From: Selaginella tamariscina
Taxonomy: Eukaryota > Streptophyta > Lycopodiopsida > Selaginellales > Selaginellaceae
NCBI GenBank assembly: GCA_003024785.1
Contig: PUQB01000487.1
Span: 91,913-155,912 of the forward strand
Length of the DNA: 64,000 bases
Direction: 5' to 3'
This document shows positions 51,601 to 61,479 of the stretch, in pieces (the stretch's first letter is position 1; every line of letters starts with the position of its first letter). Position numbers and translations under genes: made by a program. The notes under the pieces are model-generated. The model made no database searches. It saw nothing but the letters and a program-made list of their open reading frames with translations, and was not told where the DNA came from.

Positions 51601-51730
51601 CCATCTCTTCTCCTGCTCTTGTCTTTAATGTCACTCAATTCCACATCTGAATACAAAAATGATTAGTTCAAGTATCCGAGTATAACAGATTTTATTTTAA
51701 TTCTTACCCAGAATTTGACGACGACTCCAT
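48626..51730 (-). CDS. ParB/sulfiredoxin-like plus DNA-methylase-like protein (transposon cargo)
   Basis: Start ATG 51,730 (MESSSNSG), short introns at 51,647-51,707, 50,267-50,327 and 49,371-49,423 (61, 61 and 53 bases, all GT...AG). Domain order: an N-terminal domain of unknown function (GQAKQWKVDSLVKHPKAGCE; SPSMEGIHLDVYFEDLQTH); a ParB/Srx-like domain (NPNFNYRPLNQERVAELMEK, then YYIISGQHTITAAQRLLDEH, the GxH.R/T.A signature); a helical linker with a Lys/Ser-rich stretch (about 50,050-50,120); and a methylase-like end in beta-class order, with FQLFVMDRRVSK where DPPY is expected and AWVFDYCTRGSVLKECYL...CVFAVEKD matching motif I; then an acidic Ser/Glu-rich tail ending SEEELIMN. ParB-methylase pairings are known in phages and mobile elements. 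Both methylase motifs depart from consensus, so it may bind rather than modify DNA. A few small indels break frames. Confidence 0.65.
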
Positions 51731-51873
51731 ACTAATGACTCGATCTCCTTGTTTGATCAAATCGTCCTTCTGCAAAATAATACACTATAATATAAATTAT
51801 ATAAAAACGCACACACACTTGTATAAACCCGAATATACAAAAATAATACACAGAGAGAAGTAGACGTAATTAA

Positions 51874-51956
51874 CTGTCCGAAGCTCACATTTGTGTTAGT
51901 GCAAAAGAAAGATAACATTTCGTTTTAGAACCACCACAAATGTGAGCTCTGGACAG
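51874..51956. promoter_or_regulatory. Conserved hairpin upstream of the ParB/methylase-like gene
   Basis: Arms 51,874-51,895 and 51,935-51,956 pair at 20 of 22 positions around a 39-base loop; the arm core is AGCTCACATTTGTG. The same structure, with more mismatches, sits at the same distance from the start codon at about 29,385-29,465 and 62,668-62,752. It lies just before a likely acceptor (TTTTGCAG, about 51,772-51,779), so it may be within a leader intron. It could be a small-RNA source, a protein site or an ancient terminal-repeat relic. Confidence 0.6.
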
Positions 51957-52065
51957 TTTTACATAGATTCCTAGCTTTTACTCGAAATATTATGATAAGA
52001 TGATAAAAGTAAATAAAATGAGATATGCAACTTATATATACTAATACACATATATATTCACATGG

Positions 52066-53168
52066 AAGGTGCGGCGGGATTAATCTCGCCACCCCTTCAA
52101 TGCCTCCTGAAAGAGTGGGCGGGATTAATCTCGCCACCTTTCTGGAGGCCTTGAACGGGAGTGCGGAATTAATCTTGCCACCCTTCTCGGTCTCAGAGAG
52201 AACTGGGCAGGATTTATTTCTCACACCCCTTCAGTGACTCCAGAAAGGAGGCGGGATTAATCTCGCCCACCATGTAAGGGATGGTTAAATGAATTCCCAC
52301 CCTTCCCAGTTCCTCCATTGGTATGTTGTAAACCTTCTACGTCTCAGACAGAAACGTTTGGGATTGGTCCGACTCACCAATGGAGAAAAAAGGAAGGGTG
52401 GCGGATTCATTCCTCCAACAGGCATTGAAGACTCGGCGGGATTAATCCCGCCGCCCAGGGCCTTCACTCGGTCCCTATGCGGCGGGATTAATCCCGCCGG
52501 ACGCCAATTCCCTGCGCGGAATCGGGCGGGATTAATCCGCCGCCTAGGCACTTCAGGCAGGCCAATGGCGGCGGGATAAATCCCGCCCGATTGCACAGGG
52601 CATTGGCGTCGGCGGATTAATCCCGCCTCCCAGGCCCTTCACTCGGGCCTTAGTCGGCGGGATTAATCCCGCCGAACGCCAATGCCCTGTGCGAAATCTT
52701 GCGGGATTAATCCCGCCGCCTAGGCCCTTCAGGCAGGCCAATGGCGGCGGGATAAATCCCGCCCGATTCCGCGCAGGGCATGCGTACGCGGCGGGATTAA
52801 TCCCGCCCACCATGTAAGGGATGGTGAAATTAATCCCACCACCCTTCTCGGTTCCCTCCATTGGTATTCCGCGCAGGGCATGGATGAGCGGCGGGATTAA
52901 TCCCGCCGCCGAGGCCCCTCACGCAGGCCATGGGCGGCGGGATTAATCCCGCCGCTCTTCGGTTTGTCGTAGAGCGGCGGGATTAATCCCGCCGCCCATA
53001 GCCTGCGTGAAGGGCGTCGGCGGCGGGATTAATCCCGCCGCTCACCATGCCTGAAGGGCCTCGGCGGCGGGATTAATCTCGCCGCCATGGCCCCAACTAT
53101 ATAGCGACGGGATTAATCCCGCCGCGAGGCTATAAACCTATAGCGGCGGGATTAATCCCGCCGCTCGA
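52066..53168. repeat. GATTAATC palindrome array 7 (ParB side)
   Basis: About twenty-one units centred on GATTAATC with a period near 45 bases; the middle and right part are perfect GGCGGGATTAATCCCGCC, while the gene-proximal units are degraded. Spacers fall into a few related types (AGGCCCTTCAGGCAGGCC, GGCCTTGAACGGG), many with GGCC at both ends so that the spacer is itself partly palindromic. It begins about 340 bases upstream of the ParB/methylase-like start codon. Confidence 0.95.
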
Positions 53169-54139
53169 GGGGCTTAGCGAGATAAAAACACACACATATA
53201 TATATGTGTGTGTGTATATATATGTATGTATGTATGTATGTATAGGAGTGTACGTGTGTGTGCAAGAGATAGATAAATAAATAAAATTATACAGTACTGG
53301 TACACCTAATATATGTGTGTACATAGGTATATATATGTGTATATGTATATCGTGTGTATGCGTGTGAGCGAAACAAATAAAATCATACAGATAAACAAAC
53401 ACACACACACACATATATATATACACAGGAGTGTGCGTGTGTGTGCGAAAGATAAACTAATAAATAAATAAAATTATACAGATAAACACACACATATATA
53501 TGTGTGTATATAGATATATAATCTATAGAGAAAGAGAGAGAGTCTGTGAATATATAAGCATATATATAAACTAGTGTTGTATGTATGTATATATGTATAT
53601 AGGTATATATATATGTGTATATGTATATTGTGTGTATGCGTGTGAGCGAAACAAATAAAATCATACAGATAAACAAACACACACACACATATATATATAC
53701 ACAGGAGTGTGCGTGTGTGTGCGAAAGATAAAACTAATAAATAAATAAAATTATACAGATAAACACACACATATATATGTGTGTATATAGATATATAATC
53801 TATAGAGAAAGAGAGAGAGTCTGTGAATATATAAGCATATATATAAACTAGTGTTGTATGTATGTATATATGTATATAGGTATATATATATGTGTATATG
53901 TATATTGTGTGTATGCGTGTGTGAGCGAAACAAATAAAATCATACAGATAAACAAACACACACACACACATATACATACACAGGAGTGTGCGTGTGTGTG
54001 CGAGAGATAAAACTAATAAATAAATAAAATTATACAGAAAACACACATATATATATGTGTGTATATAGATATATAACCTATGAATATATAAGCATATATA
54101 TAAACTAGTGTTGTATACTATTTGTTAATATGCATTGAT

Positions 54140-54170
<31 letters not shown>

Positions 54171-54268
54171 TGTGTGTGTGTAAAGCAGTGCGGGTGTGTG
54201 TGGGAGAGATAGATCAATAAAAAAAAATTTACAGATACTGGTACACATAATATATATATATATATATG

Positions 54269-54313
<45 letters not shown>

Positions 54314-54595
54314 GCAAGATCAATAAAAAAAAATTTACAGATACTGGTACACATAATATATGTATGTATATATGTATATAGGTATATATATATATGTGTA
54401 TATGTATATCGTGTGTATGCGTGTGTGAGCGAAACAAATAAAATCATACAGATAAACAAACACACACCCACACACATATACATACACAGGAGTGTGCGTG
54501 TGTGTGCGAGAGATAAAACTAATAAATAAAATTATACGCACACTCCTATACATATATACATACACACACACACACACAGATCTCACCTGTGTGCA
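53169..54595. repeat. Higher-order CA/TA microsatellite
   Basis: Three near-identical long units (starting about 53,360, 53,650 and 53,905) each contain ATAAAATCATACAGATAAAC, a CA/TA tract, CACAGGAGTGTGCGTGTGTG, AATAAATAAAATTATACAGA, AGAAAGAGAGAGAGTCTGTG and ACTAGTGTTGTAT. A degenerate fourth ends with long GT tracts near 54,270-54,310. The long open frames on the minus strand (up to 190 codons of Y, I, T and H) are translations of this repeat and are not genes. Confidence 0.9.
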
Positions 54596-55615
54596 CAGCC
54601 GCCGCCGCCGATTTCACAGCCGCCCCTCTTGAAACCCTAAGAATATACCTAAACCCTAAAGGAATTAAATATATATATCAACCCTAATAGAATATTCCTT
54701 CTGAGAATATACTTAAACCCTAAAAAGAATAAAATATAGATTCGCCCTAAACGAATATTCTTTCATTATATTATTAGCGCGTGCGTGTGCGTGGGTGTAT
54801 CACATACACCTCAAAAATATAAATCATGCAGGGATTTAACATGTGTGTGTCCATGAGAGTGTTAAAGTTTCATGTGTATCAATACATACATACACATTGC
54901 ATATATTAATACACATAATATATACATACACACGTGTATACACACAGACATACACACATATTACATGGGTTTAGGGTTTAGGGTTTAGGGTTTTGGATTT
55001 AGGATGGATCATGCATGGTGTGTATGTATGAGAGAGAGAGAGTGTTGAAAAATTATTTTTGTACACATTGCATATATTAGTACACATATATACTTACACA
55101 TATTATACACAGATATACATACATAGTATATGAGAGAAGAGAGACAGTACATATTATGGATCATGCATGGTGGTTATTATACACACAGACATACATACAT
55201 ATTAGTACATAATATTAGAGAGACCGAGTACATATTATAGATCATGCATGGTGTGTATGTTTGAGAAAAGAGAGACAGTACATATTAACATGGATCATAC
55301 ATGGTGTGTATGTATGAGAGAAGACAGAAAGTACACATATATACATACAGAGTACACATATATACATGCACACGTGTATACACACAGACATACATACATA
55401 TTACATGAGTAAATTCATTGTGTTACATATTAGGGTTTAGGGTTTAGGGTTTGCTCCCAACAAGCTTAATATAAATATTACACATGTAAATTCAATGTGT
55501 TACATACAGTCACACAGATTGAGTACATATATCCTACATGCGTTGAACATGATGTTTTCAATAAAGAAGCAACCTATTTCTTCAGTTTGGTTTAGGGTTA
55601 TGCATGTGTGTGCAT
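54596..55615. repeat. Telomere-like and GATCATGCATGG section
   Basis: This begins with GAAACCCTAAGAATATACCT and related CCCTAA-containing phrases. Runs of TTTAGGG lie near 54,967-54,988 and 55,431-55,452, among repeats of GGATCATGCATGGTGTG and GAGAGAAGAGAGACAGTACA. The end phrase AACATGATGTTTTCAATAAA is common to all copies. No gene. Confidence 0.85.
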
Positions 55616-56729
55616 ATGTGTTTTTGTAAGTTCTTGTAATGCGTGTGTAAATTTATGATTGTGTTTATATATGTGTGCAAAACAAACATCGAATAATTAA
55701 GAAAATAAAATTAATAAACACACTAGGAACATATTTTAAATTATACATAATATATATGATTTTATCTAATATATAGCCATATATAGTTTTAATAATATAT
55801 TATTAATTTATTGATAAAAAGGTTTAACATTGAAATATTCTTGAAATAATAAGAAATTAATTGAGAAAATCCCATTAATATATACAAATGTAAATTAAGT
55901 ACTCAAATAATTAACTAAATTAATTATCATAATCATGTTTAATATTGGAATATTCTTGGAATAATAAGAAAATAATAAAGAATATCCCATTAATATAAAG
56001 AAGATTAATTACTCAAGTAATTAAGGAAATGATATTAATATATATATTATTAAACTATATATGACTATATATTAGATAAAATGATGTATTATTATGTATA
56101 ATTTAAAATATGTTCATAGTGTGTATTAATTTAATATTGATAATAAGGTTTAACACATGAATATTCTTGAAATAATAACAAATTAATTGAGAAAATCCTA
56201 CAAATGTAGAATAATTACTGCAATAATTAAGAACAAGACTAATTTAATTATGATAATCAGGTTTAATATTAGAATATTCTTCAAATATTAATAAATATTA
56301 AAGAATATCCCATTGATACTAGGAAATGAAAACTAAATACTCGAGTAATTAAGAAAATATAATAATAAACAGACTATGAATATATTTTAAATGATACATA
56401 ATAATATATCAATTTATTTATTGTATAAGTATATATTATATATATATATAATATAAATATACTTGAATACTAAGAATGTAGAATATAGTCTAAAATTTCG
56501 TAATATTAAACAGCTTGAATCACTTGAATAACATTAAATGCAATTTTAAAATACTCATTGGAACTGGAGAGTATATATGTCAGAGTGTCGGATATTTGTG
56601 TCAACTCATCTTAAATTTTATTTTCTGTTCTTTTTAAAAAATTTGAATTTCTGACATATGTATTGTCGGTCTGACATTTAAATTTGAAAATGCATTTAAT
56701 TTCCCACTCAAATTCAGATCTAGTTCTTT
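55616..56729. repeat. AT-rich ~325-bp tandem units
   Basis: Three units, starting near 55,718, 56,037 and 56,370. The second starts with a segment of about 90 bases (56,037-56,128) that is inverted relative to the same segment in copy 1 (about 10,925-11,015) and in the reversed copy (37,020-37,115). The block ends with ATGCATTTAATTTCCCACTC and CAGATCTAGTTCT. Confidence 0.8.
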
Positions 56730-56880
56730 CTCCGGCAAGGGTTTCTTCATTTTTGTATTTTTTCACTCTTTAGATCTTCTTTTTTCTTCATAGTGATCAT
56801 CTCAGGGGCGAGATTAAATTGGGTGCTATTCTTTATAGGAAAGCACGGCGCCTTCAGTGCTGTTTACAAGTAAGTATTAT
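56730..56880 (+). promoter_or_regulatory. Conserved leader exon of the DUF7869 gene (delimited copy)
   Basis: From CTCCGGCAAGGGTTTCTTC to GTGCTGTTTACAAGTAAGT. It is more conserved between copies than the flanking AT-rich and palindromic DNA. The GTAAGT donor at its end and the TTATGTGCAG acceptor at about 57,906-57,915 would define a first intron of about 1.05 kb containing the whole palindrome array. Transcript evidence is lacking. Confidence 0.45.
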
Positions 56881-57019
56881 AAAAATTTAAAAATACTTAT
56901 AAAGATTCACTCTCTTACATCTCTCTTAAATTACAATTTAGGGGTTTAGAAATGCATTAGGATTATAATATATTCCATTAAGGATTTATCACGTTTAAAT
57001 ATCCTTTTAACTTAATATT

Positions 57020-57780
57020 CTAGGTTAACGGGGCGGCGGGATTAATCCGGCCATTTCTTTTTCGCCTCTTTGAAGAAGTGGCGGGATTAATCCCGCCACC
57101 ATCTCCCGGGCAATGCTTCTCCGCCACTGAAAAAAGAGTGGCGGGATTAATCCCATCGATAACCTTCTCAACTGATGAAGAGTTACCAGAATTTATTAGA
57201 AAGAGTTGTCGGCAGGATTAATCCCGCCAACCATTTTAGGAGGCAGGGAAGGGGTGGCGGGATTAATCTCGCCACCACTTCCCTGTTTTAAAGATTTGGG
57301 GACAGGATTTATCCCGAGATCTCTTTGAAATCATAGTTTTGGAGAGGAGTTATGTGCGGGTTTAATCCCGCCACCCATTCCCCGTCGTAAGAATTGTGGG
57401 CGGGATTAATCCGCCTTGGACTCCCTCCGACAAGGAAGAGCCGGCGGGATTAATCCCGCCGCCTCTTCCTCCGACGAGGAAGGGAGTCCGGCGGGATTAA
57501 TCCCGCTGACTCTCTCCGGCGAGGATGAGTCGGCGGGATTAATCCGCCGGACTCCCTTCCTCGTCGGAGAGAGTCGGCGGGATTAATCCCGCCGGACTCC
57601 CCCCGAGGAGGAAGAGGCGGCGGGATTAATCCCGCCGGCTTTCCTTGTCGGAGGGAGTCCAAGGCGGGATTAATCCCGCCGACTCTCCGAAGGGGTTGAG
57701 TCGGCGGCGGGATTAATCCCGCCGACCGTTCCTCGTCGGAGGGATTCGTGGGCGGGATTAATCCCGCCCATCAGTTGTAT
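57020..57780. repeat. GATTAATC palindrome array 8 (DUF7869 side)
   Basis: About sixteen units. In the right half (57,400-57,780) almost every unit is perfect GGCGGGATTAATCCCGCC with a period near 45 bases. The spacers (GACTCCCTTCCTCGTCGGAG and relatives) carry GACTC and GAGTC at opposite ends, so stretches of over 100 bases could fold into branched hairpins. The short plus- or minus-strand open frames here are repeat translation. Confidence 0.95.
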
Positions 57781-57915
57781 TAATCAAACATGAGATATTA
57801 TCTCTAAACATAATTATGTATTATTGCATATGCATATTATTAAGTAACTGTATTCAGATTTCTTAAAATATTGCATAAACAGATATCATAAATAATACAA
57901 TTATTTATGTGCAGG

Positions 57916-58557
57916 ACAATATGTTTAATACTGGAGATAAAGTATGTCTTCTCGGAACAACGAGATAAGTTGGCACTGGAACTGTGCAAGTTCGAGATAA
58001 TAATTGCATCATGTCACAATATTTCCCAAGGATCTTGTGTGTACGTATGGGTTGAACACCATTTTTCAAGCATGTTGATTCTGGGAATGGAATTTGAGGA
58101 GGGTTCTCCTGTATTGTGGAATTTGGATGAAGTCAAGGCTGACACAAATATGCAGAGTCACAAACAAATAGTAGCACGAGTTTACCAGATGATGGCTTGC
58201 CTGCTGTAATGGATGAGGTGATTCTCTTTCTTCGTGAGATTGAAGTCGGAAGAGGCATCATCACAGCTATAAATCCAATGGAAGCAGTGTCAGAAGAGAA
58301 ACTAGGTCCGACTTCGTGGGTGTAGTTGTGACAGAGGTTTTCACCTAATGGCACATTGTATCCTGGATCCCTCGTGAGGTGGCGAACATCTGAATTAAGA
58401 CGGCAAGATGGTTCACAATATTCTGGGTTGGATTTCAATAATAACAACCGGAAGAACAACTCATATTTGAAGAGGTTCCTTGCATTGGTCCTATTGTAAG
58501 AAAAAGGCGATTCATGGGTTGTAGATTTCCCCTGCAAGTTTCAGCAAGAGGGTAAAG
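57916..58557 (+). CDS. Upstream coding-like region of the DUF7869 gene (delimited copy)
   Basis: After the acceptor, coding-like segments appear in more than one frame: MFNTGDKVCLLGTTR and VGTGTVQVRDNN, then GMEFEEGSPVLWNLDEVKAD, then DEVILFLREIEVGRGIITA, and in the part missing from copy 1, RWRTSELRRQDGSQYSG and GDSWVVDFPCKFQQEGKDG. It is probably one exon or a separate small gene with accumulated indels. No family is recognised; the GDKV.L...VGTG pattern only faintly recalls a strand-rich segment of CACTA proteins. The main DUF7869 ATG follows directly at 58,558. Confidence 0.35.
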
Positions 58558-61034
58558 ATGGATCCTACATCTTCCGAAAGTGTTACGAGCATTTCCACGA
58601 TTGACTGTTGCAAGAAGAAGTGTTGTCAGATGGCAGACCGGAATGAAATTACCCAATGTAGACATGTCTTTCGTATGCTCACCCAAAAGCAAAGGCATGA
58701 GTTTGTATTATGCTGCACTAACTGGGTTATTGATGGAATGGCTCGGACACAGGTTTCAGAGTACATCCATGGTATTTAATAAGGTGGCCATCTGCTTCAA
58801 ACTTGGTACAGTATATACGGGATCCCAAAGACCACGTTCTACCGTCGGAGGGATGAGTGGCTAGATGGAGCGCGAACCTCAGTTCATGGGAACACTGGCT
58901 TGGTCAAAACCCGCTCTCACATCATGGCAGCCATAGAGATACTCAAGGCTTTTGTGGAAGCAAATGCAGACAGGATGCCTCACAAATGCCGAACCAAAAT
59001 GCAGGGGTCAGGGAAAATCTCAAGGTTTTACCTTCAATCTACACTCAATTGAAACTGTGTGAACATGTGAACAAGTGCCTCAGTTTGATGGGGCTCCAAG
59101 CAATCTGCACTGGTACCTTCAACAACATATGGAATACTCATTTTAAGGATGTGGAGATTGCAAAACACTCTAGCTTTTCTAAGTGTGACACTTGTACATC
59201 ATTGAAGGCTGCAGAGGCTTGTGCAAAAACCTTGGTGGAGATCACTACCATTCAAAGGAAGATGGAGGCCCACATGATTGCACAACAAACTTGTCGGTCT
59301 CAGTACTATGCACACCGCATGCTTTCTGTATCACGCCCATCAGAGTACCTGTGCTTGATCCATGACAAGATGGATCATTCAAAGACCAGCATTCCAAAGC
59401 TCTTTGCAACACCAAAGTGCCTTGGAAATGTCATGAAACTTCCGATTTCTTTAACAGGTGTGCTAACACATGGACACGGTTGTGAGTCATATGGACACTT
59501 TTCACTTCCACATTGGTCTAGCGACTCCAATTTCACTATTGGGTCGTTAGCCATGTGTTTCAGAAACCTTGAAGCCCACTCACAGACAAGTCCTATCAGT
59601 GATCTCAAAGTGAAGAAACAACACCTTCAACCTTTACATAATGCTCTCATGAACACGTCTGCACTTGAGGGCTACTTGGGAATATGAGAGGCATTGTCAG
59701 CAACCTGCACAAAAACAGATGGCCCTGTTGAGAGTTCAGGTTCAGTGGAGGGATCTAGCTCAAATAGTGTACATGTGTCCTCAACATCAAATAAGCTTCC
59801 TCGTCATTTGCTTTTACAGATGGATAATTGTGCAGGCGAGAACAAAAATAGGTAAATCATTTTACTTAAGGGTTTCTCAAGCTCATACTTACTTTTATTT
59901 TCTAGATATGTGCTAGCATACTTGTCAATGCTTGTTGCCAAAGGTGTGTTTGAAACAATCACGCTCAGTTTCCTTATGGTTGGTCACACTCATGAAGATA
60001 TTGATGCGTTCTTCAGCAAGGTCTCCAACTCTACAAAAAGGACAAGTGCACTTACCTTACCGCATATGATGAATCTTTTTGAAAATTGCATCTCCAAAAA
60101 AAGTTGTGCTTTGCTTGTGACTGAGGTGCCAGACTTCAAAAAATTTCTCAAGGAGTATATAAAAGAAGGGAGTGATTCTTTAGTTGGTCACCTTGTGCCG
60201 CTACAATTCTTTTTCTCCATACGAGATGGTATACCTATTATGCAGTACAAGTTACGGCCATCAGAGCAGGAGTGGTTACCGAAAGAGGGCTTAATGCTCT
60301 TCAAAAGTGGAGAGGATGGAAAGCCACTTCTCCCAGAAGGACAACCAGACCCTATTCCATTGAGTGCCCAGCTCAAGGAACAAGAGGTTATTATTGATGG
60401 CATCAAAAAATATGTGGCATGGGTTCAAAAATCGATGCCAAAGAATTCTGATAAGGCAACTGGTTACTCAGAACTATATAAGCATGTGGTCAACTATTGG
60501 GAGACTGTTGTTCGAGAGTTGGAAGGGCCTACTGTCACAAGTACAGAATTGCAACACCCTTTCTGGCCTAAAACAAGGTGGCGAGAGGAGATTGAAATGA
60601 CATCACTGAGCACAGACGACATAGAAGCCAGTAGTGATGTGGAAGTGCAAACCCCACACTTTGTTGGACAAAGGAACCAAAAACCTAAAGCATACTTTGA
60701 TTGCTGCAAGGATCTTCAAAAACTAATGATGGTTCTCATTACTCCAGATGCGTCATATAATCAGCCTATTTGGATGGGTCAAATTATCGACACACCTGAA
60801 GTAATCACAAAAAATAGTATTGTTAAGGTTGCATGGTTCAAACCACAAAAAAGGCGACACGAGAAGGAGAGCGAAAGATATAATGGATGCCTAGAGAAAA
60901 CATGGTCTCCCAATCAAAAAGACCCAGCATGTTTTATAAATGTTAAATCCATTCGATATGGGTGGATGTCAAGAAGCGTTGATAAAGTCACGATTAACAA
61001 AACTGCAAGGGAATGTATGTTTTCTGAAGCTTAA
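58558..61034 (+). CDS. DUF7869-type putative transposase, copy 3 (best copy)
   Basis: Starts ATG 58,558 (MDPTSSESVTSISTIDCCKK), about 800 residues in two exons with a 54-base intron at 59,852-59,905. Order: Cys-rich start; YGIPKTTFYRRRDEW-like helix-turn-helix near 58,830; conserved helical region; FSKCDTCTSL (Cys pair) near 59,175; CLIHDKMDHSKTSIPK near 59,355; GHGCESYGHFSLPHW near 59,475; a Ser-rich linker; KLPRHLLLQMDNCAGENKNR across the intron; SFLMVGHTHEDIDAFFSKVS; then an intact C-terminal 374-codon frame ending TARECMFSEA. The DNC/GHTHEDID pair defines DUF7869. HDKMD, DNC and HED would fit three acids of an RNase H-fold nuclease, hence putative transposase (inference). Small indels near 58,710-58,760, 59,000 and 59,670 interrupt the first exon. 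It is the only plus-strand gene of the element. Confidence 0.75.
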
Positions 61035-61479
61035 AGCAATTACAAAATTATAAAATATCATATATTTAATATTCATAATTATTATAAACTCTTTAATAAT
61101 AGTACCAAATTGTATACTTAACTATAAATTTAAAAAAATGATATGGAAGATTGACTATATTATTATAGGATTTTATATATATTATTACTACTACAAATTT
61201 TTAATTAATAATGTTATATTTAAATATTAATATTTTAATAACAACATCAATATTTAATATATACTTAGGCAATTATTATATAATTTAATACATTCTACTT
61301 TTATTGTTATTAATTTTTGTTCAATGAATGCTATAATTTATTAAAGGGTAGAATACAAAATAGAATATTCTAAAGAATATTCTCTTTTCAAACATATATT
61401 CTAAAGAATATTCCTTTAATATTAGAAAATGCTAATTAAATAGCTAAAATTGCTAATTATTAGGAAATGGGACTATAGC
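61035..61479. other. 3' tail of the delimited transposon
   Basis: AT-rich, non-coding, with a short inverted repeat around TAGAATATTCTAAAGAATATTCT (near 61,361-61,383). It is shared by all right ends in the window. Contains no gene. Confidence 0.7.

Noticed and set aside
48626-51730. Bacterial contamination because of ParB and methylase domains
   Set aside because: The gene has several GT...AG introns, lies inside a repeated element with plant-type retrotransposons, and occurs four times in the window in the same context.
52066-53168. CRISPR-like array
   Set aside because: The repeats are perfect palindromes with repeated, related spacers, the setting is eukaryotic, and no cas gene is near. 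It is a transposon-borne palindrome array.
52066-53168. piggyBac-type TTAA target sites at the palindrome centres
   Set aside because: TTAA is simply the middle of GATTAATC. No piggyBac-like protein or TTAA-flanked insertion was seen, and the delimited element's flanks are TATC.
53474-54046. Long open frames rich in Tyr, Ile, Thr and His (for example 190 codons on the minus strand)
   Set aside because: They are translations of CA/TA microsatellite, present in several frames and on both strands at each such tract.
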